Origin: Reyranella sp.
GTDB lineage: Bacteria > Pseudomonadota > Alphaproteobacteria > Reyranellales > Reyranellaceae
Assembly (NCBI GenBank): GCA_029946105.1
Contig: JAQSDW010000221.1
Location: 1 to 64,000, forward strand
Direction of reading: 5' to 3'
DNA: 64,000 nt
The notes under the pieces were generated by a model. The model made no database searches and had not been told where the DNA came from. It was given only the letters and a program-made list of their open reading frames with translations. Of this stretch, positions 1-9,122 are shown piece after piece (position 1 is the stretch's first letter; the number at the start of each line of letters is the position of its first letter). The position numbers and the translations under genes are program-made.

Positions 1-245
1 CGCCTGCGGTGCAGTGGGTGATCTGCGGCGGAGGTGCGCACAATCCGACGCTGCTGCGGGCGATCACGATGGAAACGCGCGGCAAAGTCGTGACCGGAAC
101 CGATCTCGGGTGGGACGGCGATGCACTGGAGGCGCAAGCGTTCGGCTTTCTCGCCGTGCGCTCCCTGCGCGGGCTGCCGCTCACCTTTCCGGCGACGACG
201 GGAGCGCCCGGGCCAATGACCGGCGGGCGGCTCCACCAGCCCTAA
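1..245 (+). CDS. anmK: Anhydro-N-acetylmuramic acid kinase, C-terminal fragment (5' truncated by window edge)
   Basis: VQWVICGGGAHNPTLL...DLGWDGDALEAQAFGFLAVRSLRGLPLTFPATTGAPGPMTGG matches the typical AnmK C-terminus. Confidence 0.9.
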   Translation, partial: PAVQWVICGGGAHNPTLLRAITMETRGKVVTGTDLGWDGDALEAQAFGFLAVRSLRGLPLTFPATTGAPGPMTGGRLHQP

Positions 246-246
246 A

Positions 247-921
247 TCAGGGTTCCTTGTTGCTCGTCGCGCGGCCCGGCGGATTGATCAGGCTCTTGGC
301 TACGTACCTGTCGACATCGACCGCGAGCTTGTCGAGGGAGTCGTGGAAGAAGTGATTGGCACCCTTCACCGTCCGCGACTCGACGGTGATGCCCTTCTGG
401 AGCGACAGCCTCGCCACCAGCTTCTGGATGTCGGCTTGGGGCACGACTTCGTCCTTCTCTGCGCCCACGATCAACCCGGAGGCGGGGCAGGGAGCAAGGA
501 AGGTAAAGTCGTAGGAGTTGGCCGGCGGCGCCACGGAGACGAAGCAATCGATCTCGGGGCGGCGCATCAGGAGTTGCATGCCGATCCAGGCGCCGAACGA
601 GTAGCCCGCGATCCAGCACGACTTGGCGTCGGCGTTCATGCTCTGCAGCCAGTCGAGGGCGGCGGCGGCGTCGCTCAGCTCGCCCATGCCGTTGTCGAAG
701 CGGCCCTGGCTGCGGCCGACACCACGGGTATTGAACCTCAGGACTGAAAAACCGCGGTTCACGAAGACGTGGAACAGCGAAAACACGACCTTGTGGTTCA
801 TCGTCCCGCCGTATTGCGGGTGGGGATGCAGGATCAATGCAATCGGGGCGTGCTCTTCCTTGCTCTGGTGATAGCGGCCCTCAAGGCGACCCTCGGGGCC
901 GGTAAACATCACGTCAGGCAT
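247..921 (-). CDS. Alpha/beta hydrolase
   Basis: HPHPQYGGTMNHKVV..., RFNTRGVGRSQG, GYSFGAWIG nucleophile elbow; typical neighbour of alphaproteobacterial isc operons. Confidence 0.85.
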   Translation of the reverse strand: MPDVMFTGPEGRLEGRYHQSKEEHAPIALILHPHPQYGGTMNHKVVFSLFHVFVNRGFSVLRFNTRGVGRSQGRFDNGMGELSDAAAALDWLQSMNADAKSCWIAGYSFGAWIGMQLLMRRPEIDCFVSVAPPANSYDFTFLAPCPASGLIVGAEKDEVVPQADIQKLVARLSLQKGITVESRTVKGANHFFHDSLDKLAVDVDRYVAKSLINPPGRATSNKEP

Positions 922-992
922 TGAGGCTCCGGTCCTTCACCCATTTGGGCCGTCGTCGGCGCCGAAAGGTGCACTGAATTGGGGGAATCTTG

Positions 993-1017
993 ATACTTGA
1001 CCAAACTACTCGGGTTT
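993..1017. promoter_or_regulatory. Candidate type-1 IscR box upstream of iscR
   Basis: ATACTTGACCAAACTACTCGGGTTT agrees with the E. coli type-1 IscR consensus ATASYYGACTRWWWYAGTCRRSTAT at about 21 of 25 positions by eye. Confidence 0.65.
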
Positions 1018-1154
1018 ACTAAGTCCTACCCTACGAGTTGGTTTTTCCCCAGATCCCATATCGGGGCTTGGAATATCTTAGTAATGCCTTGGTTTTCAAG
1101 ACATTTAGGCATTCGCTAACGACGGCCGGCAGGTGCCGGCACGAGGAGGATGCT

Positions 1155-1631
1155 GTGAAGCTCAGCACCAAAGGACGTTACGCCGTCATGGCGATGGTTG
1201 ATTTGGCCCGTCATGCGCAGGCCAAACCCGTTTCATTGTCGGATATCGCGGCCCGACAGGAAATCTCTTTGTCATATCTGGAACAGCTCTTTGCCCGGCT
1301 GCGGCGTGCCGGCCTGGTGAAGAGCGTGCGTGGTCCGGGCGGCGGCTATCGCCTCGCCCACGGCTCCGCCGAAACCCGGGTGTCGGAGATCATCCTGGCC
1401 GTCGACGAGCCCATCAGCGCCACGCGCTGCACCGAAATGGGGGAGACCGGCTGCCGGGCCGACCGGAGCAAGTGCCTCACCCACGACCTGTGGGAAGAGC
1501 TCGGTAACCAGATCCACGCCTTCCTGAGTTCAGTAACGCTGCTGGACGTCCTGGAGCGGCGGCTCGTGTCGCGCATCACGGAAGCTCCGGCAGCACCGGT
1601 CAAATCGGACTCTATGGCCGCCGCCAGCTAG
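1155..1631 (+). CDS. iscR: Rrf2-family Fe-S cluster regulator IscR
   Basis: MKLSTKGRYAVMAMVDLA..., cluster cysteines CTEMGETGCRADRSKC; GTG start at 1155 preceded by gaggagga; first gene of isc operon. Confidence 0.92.
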   Translation: MKLSTKGRYAVMAMVDLARHAQAKPVSLSDIAARQEISLSYLEQLFARLRRAGLVKSVRGPGGGYRLAHGSAETRVSEIILAVDEPISATRCTEMGETGCRADRSKCLTHDLWEELGNQIHAFLSSVTLLDVLERRLVSRITEAPAAPVKSDSMAAAS

Positions 1632-1644
1632 CAAGGCCCGCTCG

Positions 1645-2766
1645 ATGCCTGCCACCCATACCTATCTGGATCACAATGCCACCAGCCCGCTTCGGCCGGC
1701 GGCGTTCGACGCCATGGTAGGAGCGTTGCAGGCGGGCGGAAATCCATCGTCGGTGCATCGTGCCGGCCGCGGCGCACGGGCGATCGTCGACCATGCGCGT
1801 CGCCAGGTGGCTGCTCTGGTAGGTGCTTTGCCGGCCGAGGTCGTGTTCACGTCGGGCGGCACCGAGGCCAACAACTCGGCTCTCTCCGGTGCGGGCCGCA
1901 GGCGTGTCCTGGTGTCGGCCGTCGAGCACGACAGCGTGTTGAAGGCTGCCAACGGCATGGAAATCGTGCCGGTCCAAGGCAACGGCGTCATCGACCTTGG
2001 CGTTCTGCAAGAGAGCCTGGCGGCATCGCCTGAGCCGGCACTGGTGTCGGTAATGTTCGCCAACAACGAAACCGGCGTGTTGCAGCCGATCGCCGATGTC
2101 GTGCGGGTGGCGCGTGCCACCGGCGCGCTGGTGCATTGCGACGCCGTCCAGGGCGCAGGGAAGGTGTCCGTCGATTTGCACGGCCTCGGCGTCGATTATC
2201 TCAGCCTTTCGGCCCACAAATTTGGTGGCCCGGCCGGAGTGGGCGCACTGATCGTGCGTAGCGGCGCGCCCTTCCTGCCGGACCGTCTCGGAGGCGGGCA
2301 GGAAACCAATCGCCGCGCCGGTACCGAAAATGTGGCAGGCATTGCTGGCTTCGGTGCAGCGGCCGCGGCGGTAGGGAACGGCCTGGCGACCCGCGAATGG
2401 CGCGACCGGTTGGAGGCGCGGCTGCTCGAGATTGCGCCGGCAGCTCGCATCCATGGGGCGTCGGCCGATCGGTTGCCCAACACGACCTGCATTTCCATGC
2501 CGGGTGTCGGGGCGGAGACCCAGGTCATGGCGCTCGACCTGGCTGGTATCTGCGTTTCGGCCGGAGCGGCCTGTTCCTCGGGCAAGGTGACGCGCTCGGC
2601 GGTGCTTCTGGCCATGGGCGTGGAACCTGGCGAAGCCGAGACGGCTCTCAGAATAAGTTTCGGCTGGAACAGCTCTTTCGACGATATTGAACGCTTGATC
2701 GCCGAGTGGCGGGACTTATATATCCGAGTAGGACACTCGGATATAGATCACGCCCGGGCGGCCTAG
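1645..2766 (+). CDS. Cysteine desulfurase, NifS/IscS-like paralogue
   Basis: YLDHNATSPLRPAAFDAM, SLSAHKFGGPAGVGAL PLP lysine, CVSAGAACSSGK active-site loop. Confidence 0.92.
   Translation: MPATHTYLDHNATSPLRPAAFDAMVGALQAGGNPSSVHRAGRGARAIVDHARRQVAALVGALPAEVVFTSGGTEANNSALSGAGRRRVLVSAVEHDSVLKAANGMEIVPVQGNGVIDLGVLQESLAASPEPALVSVMFANNETGVLQPIADVVRVARATGALVHCDAVQGAGKVSVDLHGLGVDYLSLSAHKFGGPAGVGALIVRSGAPFLPDRLGGGQETNRRAGTENVAGIAGFGAAAAAVGNGLATREWRDRLEARLLEIAPAARIHGASADRLPNTTCISMPGVGAETQVMALDLAGICVSAGAACSSGKVTRSAVLLAMGVEPGEAETALRISFGWNSSFDDIERLIAEWRDLYIRVGHSDIDHARAA
2719..2745. promoter_or_regulatory. Candidate internal IscR-type operator (10-bp perfect inverted repeat) ahead of iscS
   Basis: TATATCCGAG-taggaca-CTCGGATATA; about 40 bp before the iscS ATG; about 19/25 positions agree with the type-1 IscR consensus. 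Confidence 0.55.
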
Positions 2767-2784
2767 GATTTTCAAGGGGTTAGC

Positions 2785-4023
2785 ATGAACGCCATTGCCC
2801 AGATCCGGCGCAACGACCAGCCGATCTACCTCGATTACCAGGCGACGACGCCGATGGACCCGCGCGTCCTGGAAGCGATGATGCCTTACTTCACCTACAA
2901 GTTCGGCAATCCGGGCTCGCGCAGCCATTCCTACGGCTGGGAAGCCGAGGAAGGCGTCGAGAAGGCGCGAGGCCAGGTCGCGAAGCTGATCGGCGCCGAC
3001 GAAAAGGAAGTGATCTTCACGTCAGGCGCCACCGAATCGAACAACCTCGCGATCAAGGGCGTCGCCGAGTTCTACAAGGACCGGCGCAACCACATCGTCA
3101 CCACCGTGACCGAGCACAAGTGCGTCCTCGATACCTGCCGCCATCTCGAACAGCAGGGCTTCGACGTCACCTATCTCCCGGTGCAGCAGAACGGCTTGGT
3201 TGATCTCGAGGTCCTGCGCGCGGCGGTCACCGACAAAACTGTCTTGGTCTCGATCATGGCTGTGAACAATGAGATCGGCGTTATCCAGCCGCTGGCCGAG
3301 ATCGGCAAGATCTGCCGCGAGAAGGGCGCCTTCTTCCATACCGACGCGGCGCAGGCCGCTGGCAAGATCGCGCTCGACGTCGAGGCGATGCACATCGACC
3401 TGATGAGCATCTCGGGTCACAAAATCTACGGGCCCAAGGGCATCGGTGCGCTCTACGTCCGACGCAAGCCGCGGGTGCGGCTGGTCGCCATGATCGTGGG
3501 CGGCGGCCAGGAGCGCGGCTTCCGCTCCGGTACGCTGCCGACGCCGCTCTGCGTTGGTCTCGGCGAAGCGGCCGAGATCTGCCTGAAGGAAATGGATGGC
3601 GAGGCCAAGCGTCTCACCAAGCTGCGCGATCGCATGCTGAAGGGGCTGAACGCCAAGCTGCCGGAGATCTACGTCAACGGCGATCTGGACCAACGCATTC
3701 CCGGCAATCTCAACATCAGCTTTGCCCACGTCGAGGGCGAGTCGCTGATGATGGGGATCAAGGGCCTGTCGGTGTCGTCCGGCTCGGCTTGCACCTCGGC
3801 CTCGCTGGAGCCCAGCTACGTGCTGCGCGCCCTCGGCGTCGAGGAGGAAATGGCGCATACATCGCTGCGTATCGGGCTCGGCCGCTTCACGACCGAGCAT
3901 GAAGTCGATACGGCCGTCGAGGAACTGGCGCACCACGTCACCAAGCTGCGCGAAATGAGCCCGCTCTGGGAAATGTCCCAGGAGGGAATCGATATCAAGT
4001 CCATCGAATGGGCCGCCCACTAA
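2785..4023 (+). CDS. iscS: Cysteine desulfurase IscS
   Basis: [62 protein letters not shown]; followed by iscU. Confidence 0.96.
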   Translation: MNAIAQIRRNDQPIYLDYQATTPMDPRVLEAMMPYFTYKFGNPGSRSHSYGWEAEEGVEKARGQVAKLIGADEKEVIFTSGATESNNLAIKGVAEFYKDRRNHIVTTVTEHKCVLDTCRHLEQQGFDVTYLPVQQNGLVDLEVLRAAVTDKTVLVSIMAVNNEIGVIQPLAEIGKICREKGAFFHTDAAQAAGKIALDVEAMHIDLMSISGHKIYGPKGIGALYVRRKPRVRLVAMIVGGGQERGFRSGTLPTPLCVGLGEAAEICLKEMDGEAKRLTKLRDRMLKGLNAKLPEIYVNGDLDQRIPGNLNISFAHVEGESLMMGIKGLSVSSGSACTSASLEPSYVLRALGVEEEMAHTSLRIGLGRFTTEHEVDTAVEELAHHVTKLREMSPLWEMSQEGIDIKSIEWAAH

Positions 4024-4074
4024 ACTTCCCACTGGGCCCATCGAGGATTTGAAGGAAGATTTGAGGAGAGTGTC

Positions 4075-4485
4075 ATGGCCTACAGCGAAAAGCTTCTCGA
4101 CCACTACGAGAACCCCCGCAACATCGGCTCGCTCGACAAGAATGCCGAGGATGTCGGCACCGGTCTGGTCGGCGCCCCGGCCTGTGGCGACGTCATGAAG
4201 CTGCAGATCAGGGTCGGCGCCGATGGGCTGATCGAGGACGCCAAGTTCAAGACCTTCGGCTGCGGCTCGGCGATCGCTTCGAGCTCGCTGGTCACCGAGT
4301 GGGTCAAGGGCAAGACGATCGACGAGGCCGAGACGATCAAGAACACCGACATCGCGCGCCACCTGGCGCTGCCGCCGGTGAAGATCCATTGCTCGGTGCT
4401 GGCCGAGGACGCGATCAAGGCGGCGATCGCCGACTATCGCGCCAAGGCGTCGAAGAAGGACGAAACCCAGGAAGCCGCCGAGTAG
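4075..4485 (+). CDS. iscU: Fe-S cluster scaffold IscU
   Basis: MAYSEKLLDHYENPRNIGSLD, VGAPACGDVMKLQI, KTFGCGSAIASSSL, LPPVKIHCSVLAEDAIKAAI. Confidence 0.97.
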   Translation: MAYSEKLLDHYENPRNIGSLDKNAEDVGTGLVGAPACGDVMKLQIRVGADGLIEDAKFKTFGCGSAIASSSLVTEWVKGKTIDEAETIKNTDIARHLALPPVKIHCSVLAEDAIKAAIADYRAKASKKDETQEAAE

Positions 4486-4515
4486 GCAGCCGAGTAGATT
4501 TCGGAGCAGAGCGTC

Positions 4516-4935
4516 ATGAGCACGACCACCGAGACGTCCCAACCCGCCGCCGTGGCGACACCGGCTGCCGCACCCGCCGCTACGCCGCGCGTTCGCCGGC
4601 CGCGACCGCAGGTGATGTCGGTGACGCCGGCCGCAGCCGAGCGCGTCAAGGCGCTGATCGATGGCCGCGAAAAGGCGACGGTCGGCATCCGCATCGGCGT
4701 GCGCAGCAAAGGCTGCTCGGGCATGAGCTACACGCTCGAATTCGCCGAGGCCCAGCAGCCGATGGACGAGGTCGTGGAAACGGCCGGCGTGAAACTCCTG
4801 ATCGATCCCAAGGCGTCGCTGTTCCTCATCGGCACGCAGATGGACTATGTCGAGGAGAAGCTGAAGTCGGGTTTCGTGTTCAACAATCCGAACGAGAAGG
4901 GCCGCTGCGGCTGCGGCGAATCCTTCCACGTCTGA
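4516..4935 (+). CDS. iscA: HesB/IscA-type Fe-S assembly protein with Ala/Pro-rich N-terminal extension
   Basis: VRSKGCSGMSYTLEFA ... GRCGCGESFHV cysteine motifs. Confidence 0.94.
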   Translation: MSTTTETSQPAAVATPAAAPAATPRVRRPRPQVMSVTPAAAERVKALIDGREKATVGIRIGVRSKGCSGMSYTLEFAEAQQPMDEVVETAGVKLLIDPKASLFLIGTQMDYVEEKLKSGFVFNNPNEKGRCGCGESFHV

Positions 4936-4944
4936 AGAACTGTC

Positions 4945-5457
4945 ATGGATCATTTCGCGCGGCTGGGATTGCCGGCGGCGCTCGAACTGGATGGTGCCGC
5001 TCTCGACCGGGCCTATTTTGCCGCTCAGCGCCAATGGCATCCCGACCGTTTCGTTGGCAAGCCGCCAGAAGATCGGGCGCGCGCTTCGACCGAAGCGGCC
5101 GGCCTCAACGATGCCTATCGCACCCTGAAGGATCCGCTGTCGCGCGCCGTCTATCTTGCCGGCCTGAACGGCATCGATCTGCCGGGCGATGGCAAGACCA
5201 TCGATGATCCCGACCTCCTCATGGAGGCGATGGAGACCCGGGAAGAACTGCACGAGGCGGCAACGGCTGACGCGGTCGATGTGTTGGCGGCACGTTCCCG
5301 CGACGAGATGACCAAGGCCCTGGCGGGGCTCGGTACTTTGTTCTTGCGCCACGACAAGGCCGCTATCAGAAAGGCGCTCCTTCGCCTGCGCTACCTCGAC
5401 AAGTTTGCCGAGGAGGCGCGTGCCAGGCGCACGAATCTTCACCGAGAGAAGGCATGA
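4945..5457 (+). CDS. hscB: Fe-S co-chaperone HscB (J-domain)
   Basis: MDHFARLGLPAALELD...QRQWHPDRF (HPD) and position between iscA and hscA. Confidence 0.93.
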   Translation: MDHFARLGLPAALELDGAALDRAYFAAQRQWHPDRFVGKPPEDRARASTEAAGLNDAYRTLKDPLSRAVYLAGLNGIDLPGDGKTIDDPDLLMEAMETREELHEAATADAVDVLAARSRDEMTKALAGLGTLFLRHDKAAIRKALLRLRYLDKFAEEARARRTNLHREKA

Positions 5458-7349
5458 GTCTGCTGGAGATCCACGAGCCGGGCGAAACGCCGTTGCCGCA
5501 TGCTGGCGAGGCCTCGCTGGCGGTCGGCATCGATCTCGGCACGACCAATTCGGTGGTGGCGATCGCGCGTGAGGGCGTGCCGGCCGCGCTGCACGACGAC
5601 AGCGGCAAATCGCTGGTGCCCTCGATCGTGGCATATCCTGACGCCGGAGGCGTTCTGGTGGGTGAGGAGGCGCGTCTCCTGATGGCGCGCGAGCCGCGCA
5701 ATACAGTGGCCTCGATCAAGCGTCTGATGGGACGCGGCGCCGCCGATCTTCATGCCGTGGCGGGCGTTCTTCCCTACGAGATCGAGCCGGGCAGCGGCCA
5801 GACCGACATGGTGAAACTGCGGATCGGCGGCAAGGCGCGTTCGCCGGTCGAGATCTCGGCCGAAATCCTGAAGGCGTTGCGGGCGCGGGCGGAAGCGGCG
5901 TTGGACAAGCCGATCGAGCGCGCCGTCATCACGGTGCCGGCCTATTTCGACGATGCCGCCCGCACTGCCACGCGCGATGCCGCGCGCGTGGCAGGCCTCG
6001 AAGTGCTGCGGCTGGTCAACGAACCAACCGCGGCCGCGCTGGCGTACGGCCTCGACAAGGGATCGGAGGGCCTCTACGCGGTCTACGACTTGGGCGGCGG
6101 CACCTTCGACTTCTCCCTGCTGCGGCTGGAGAAGGGCGTGTTCCAGGTGCTGGCGACCGGCGGCGATGCAGCCCTTGGCGGCGACGATTTCGACCGCGCC
6201 ATCGCCGAGCGCATGCTGGCGGAGCGCAAGAAGGATGGTGTCGCCGATCAAGTGGACGAAGCGGCAGTGAAGACCGTGCTGGCACTTGCCCGGCAGATCA
6301 AGGAACAGCTCTCGGGACGCGACCAAGCATCGGGACGCCTCGAGCTCGCGGGCATTCCCTCGTTCCATGCATTGGGTCGCGCCGACTTCGAGGCGATGAT
6401 CGCCAAGGATATTTCACGCACCCTCGACATCGCCGGCAACGTGCTGGCCGATGCCGGGATGACGGCGTCCGACGTGCAGGGCGTGGTGCTGGTCGGCGGC
6501 TCGACCCGTCTGCCGCTGGTGCGGTCGGCAGTGGCCGGCATGATCGGCAAGCCGGCGCTGACGGACATCGACCCGGACGAGGTGGTGGCGCTGGGCGCGG
6601 CACTGCAGGCCGAGGCACTGACCGGCGGCGGCGATACGCTGCTGCTCGACATCACGCCGCTATCGCTCGGTCTCGAGACCATGGGCGGCATCGTCGAGAA
6701 GGTCGTGCCGCGCAACACGCCGATCCCGGTGCAGCTCGCGCAGGAATTCACCACCTACCATGACGGCCAGACCGCCATGGCGATCCATGTCGTGCAGGGT
6801 GAGCGCGAGATGGTGGCCGACTGCCGCAGCCTCGCGCGCTTCGAGCTGTCCGGCATCCCGCCAATGACGGCAGGCGCCGCACGCATTCGTGTCTCCTTCG
6901 CCGTCGATGCCGACGGTCTGCTCGCGGTCTCGGCCGAGGAACGCACGACCGGTGTGGCGCAGCGCATCGAGGTCAAGCCGTCCTATGGGCTCAGCCACGA
7001 CGACATGGCCGACATGCTCTATGACAGCCTGGATAATGCCGAGGCCGACGTGACGCAGCGCTTGCTGGTCGAGGCGCGCGTTGAAGCCAGGCGAAATCTT
7101 CTGGCGCTGGAGGCAGCACTCGCCAAGGACGGCAGCCTACTTGGCGCCGACGAGCGGGTGGCCCTCGATGCCGCACGTGCGCACCTCGAGGCCGCCATCG
7201 CCGGCGAGGATCGCGACGCTATCAATGCCGCCGCCGAGGCGCTGGAAAATCTGTCCAAGCCCTTCGCCGAGCGGCGTATGGACCGCGGCATCCGCGAGGC
7301 GCTGGCGGGTCTGTCGGTCGGCGAGCTGGAAAGCAGGGTCGGCGAGTAG
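5454..7349 (+). CDS. hscA: Fe-S protein assembly chaperone HscA (Hsp70)
   Basis: [46 protein letters not shown]; overlaps hscB by 4 bp. Confidence 0.95.
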   Translation: MSLLEIHEPGETPLPHAGEASLAVGIDLGTTNSVVAIAREGVPAALHDDSGKSLVPSIVAYPDAGGVLVGEEARLLMAREPRNTVASIKRLMGRGAADLHAVAGVLPYEIEPGSGQTDMVKLRIGGKARSPVEISAEILKALRARAEAALDKPIERAVITVPAYFDDAARTATRDAARVAGLEVLRLVNEPTAAALAYGLDKGSEGLYAVYDLGGGTFDFSLLRLEKGVFQVLATGGDAALGGDDFDRAIAERMLAERKKDGVADQVDEAAVKTVLALARQIKEQLSGRDQASGRLELAGIPSFHALGRADFEAMIAKDISRTLDIAGNVLADAGMTASDVQGVVLVGGSTRLPLVRSAVAGMIGKPALTDIDPDEVVALGAALQAEALTGGGDTLLLDITPLSLGLETMGGIVEKVVPRNTPIPVQLAQEFTTYHDGQTAMAIHVVQGEREMVADCRSLARFELSGIPPMTAGAARIRVSFAVDADGLLAVSAEERTTGVAQRIEVKPSYGLSHDDMADMLYDSLDNAEADVTQRLLVEARVEARRNLLALEAALAKDGSLLGADERVALDAARAHLEAAIAGEDRDAINAAAEALENLSKPFAERRMDRGIREALAGLSVGELESRVGE

Positions 7350-7361
7350 CTGGAGCAATCG

Positions 7362-7697
7362 ATGCCGAAATTGACGTTCATCCTCAAAGACGGATCGCGC
7401 AAGGAAGTCGATGCGCCGCTCGGTCTGTCGGTGCTGGAAATCGCCCACCGCAATCACATCGACATCGAGGGCGCCTGCGAAGGCTCGCTCGCCTGCTCGA
7501 CCTGCCATGTGGTCGTCGAGAAGGAATGGTTCGACAAGCTCGCGCCAGCCAGCGAGGACGAGGAGGACATGCTCGATCTCGCCTTCGGCCTCACCCACAC
7601 CTCGCGCCTGGGCTGTCAGATCCTGATGAGCGAAGCGCTCGACGGGCTGGTGGTGCGCCTGCCGGCGGCGACCCGCAACATGATGGTCGACAAGTAG
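7362..7697 (+). CDS. fdx: ISC-type 2Fe-2S ferredoxin
   Basis: [24 protein letters not shown]...[16 protein letters not shown]. Confidence 0.95.
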   Translation: MPKLTFILKDGSRKEVDAPLGLSVLEIAHRNHIDIEGACEGSLACSTCHVVVEKEWFDKLAPASEDEEDMLDLAFGLTHTSRLGCQILMSEALDGLVVRLPAATRNMMVDK

Positions 7698-7721
7698 GAG
7701 AGGCCACAAATAGGAGAGCTA

Positions 7722-7928
7722 ATGGCACTCAAGCTGCGCTGGACCGACGTTCACGATATCGCGATAAAGCTCGAGGAACGCCACCCCGACATCGACAACG
7801 TCAACTTGCGGTTTACCGACCTGCATCGCTGGGTGATGGAATTGCCTGGTTTTGACGACGATCCCAAGCGCTCCAACGAGAAGATCCTGGAAGCCATCCA
7901 GGCCGCCTGGATCGAGGAACGCGACTAG
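7722..7928 (+). CDS. iscX: Fe-S cluster assembly protein IscX
   Basis: LKLRWTDVHDIAIKLEERHPDIDNVNLRFTDLHRWVMELPGFDDDPKRSNEKILEAIQAAWIEE. Confidence 0.95.
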   Translation: MALKLRWTDVHDIAIKLEERHPDIDNVNLRFTDLHRWVMELPGFDDDPKRSNEKILEAIQAAWIEERD

Positions 7929-7986
7929 CCGCGCGCCGTAATTTGGCCGAAAATACGTGGGAATTGGTACCCGTCAGGAGGCCGTC

Positions 7987-8532
7987 ATGATCGCCAATTG
8001 GGTCCGCCTATCGCTGCTGCCACTCTTGCTGGCAGGCGGACTGGCCGCATGCGACTCCGGGGGCGTGCAGCCTGGCATCGTCAATACATCGGCCGCGGGG
8101 CCGACCATGTCCAATGGCGGCAATGTCATTCCGGGCGGCAACGGCCGTGTGGTCTCGATACGTGAAGTGGCCGTCAAGGGCGCTGGCGGCGGCGGCTCGG
8201 GGCAGGGCGCCCTGATGGGCGGCCTGCTCGGTGCGGCGGGCGGTGCCGCGATCGGCGGCGCGACCAGCCGGTCGGTCGGTGGTGGCCTGGTCGGTGCTTT
8301 GCTGGGTGCCGTGGGCGGCGCGATCGCCGGCAGCATTGCCGACGGCCAGCAAGGCAGCGGTCGCGGTATCGAGGTGGTGGTGCAGCGTGACGACGGGCAG
8401 AAGATGACCGTGGCGCAGAAAGACGACGGCGACGTGCAACTTGGCGACCGGGTCATGGTTGTCCAAGACCGGCAAGGTGTCGCCAAGGTTGTTCGCGACA
8501 CCTCGCGCGGGCCGGACACAGTCACGAATTGA
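7987..8532 (+). CDS. Glycine-zipper outer-membrane-type lipoprotein (copy 1)
   Basis: Signal peptide with lipobox LAGGLAAC; Gly-zipper GALMGGLLGAAGGAAIGGATS...GGAIAGSIADG. Confidence 0.8.
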   Translation: MIANWVRLSLLPLLLAGGLAACDSGGVQPGIVNTSAAGPTMSNGGNVIPGGNGRVVSIREVAVKGAGGGGSGQGALMGGLLGAAGGAAIGGATSRSVGGGLVGALLGAVGGAIAGSIADGQQGSGRGIEVVVQRDDGQKMTVAQKDDGDVQLGDRVMVVQDRQGVAKVVRDTSRGPDTVTN

Positions 8533-8561
8533 ACTGGCACAAACTGAAGGGCACCAAATCA

Positions 8562-9071
8562 ATGGTCGGCAAGTCGCTTTTCCATCTCCTGGCGTCGGCG
8601 GCACTTCTGGCCGGCGTTGCTGCGTGCGAAAGCGGCGGCGGCGTTCAGCCGGGTGTGGTCAACACGCAGTCGGCCAGCGGCCAGCGCGACGAGACAGGAC
8701 GCGTGGTGGCCATTCGCGAAGTGCCGGTGCGCGGCAGCAGTGGCTCGGGGATGAATGATGGCACCCTGGTCGGCGGCGGCGTGGGCGCAGCCGGCGGTGC
8801 CGCCATCGGTGCTGCCACCACCAACTCCGTGGGCGGCGCGGTGGTCGGCGGTCTGTTGGGAGCGATCGGCGGCGCTATTGCCGGCACCGCCATCGACCGC
8901 AGTGGCACTCGGCGTGGCATCGAGGTGACCGTGCAGACGGATACCGGGGGACAGGTGAAGATCGCCCAGCCCGACGATGGCGATGTCCAGATGGGCGATC
9001 GCGTACAAGTCGTCTACGACCGCAACGGCGTCGCCAAGGCCGTCCGCGACTCCAACCCGCCCCGGGGCTGA
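8562..9071 (+). CDS. Glycine-zipper lipoprotein (copy 2, tandem paralogue)
   Basis: Lipobox LLAGVAAC; same layout as 7987-8532 (VVAIREVPVRG..., GGAVVGGLLGAIGGAIAGTAID, GDRVQVVYDRNGVAKAVRD). Confidence 0.8.
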   Translation: MVGKSLFHLLASAALLAGVAACESGGGVQPGVVNTQSASGQRDETGRVVAIREVPVRGSSGSGMNDGTLVGGGVGAAGGAAIGAATTNSVGGAVVGGLLGAIGGAIAGTAIDRSGTRRGIEVTVQTDTGGQVKIAQPDDGDVQMGDRVQVVYDRNGVAKAVRDSNPPRG

Positions 9072-9122
9072 TATCCCGGTCAGCTGGCGGGATTGAGGGG
9101 CCGCGCCTATATAGGCCCCGTC

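Noticed and set aside
3022-5634. 870-aa antisense ORF opposite iscS-hscB
   Set aside because: Arg/Gln/His/Asp-rich composition typical of GC-rich antisense frames; the plus strand encodes well-conserved ISC proteins.
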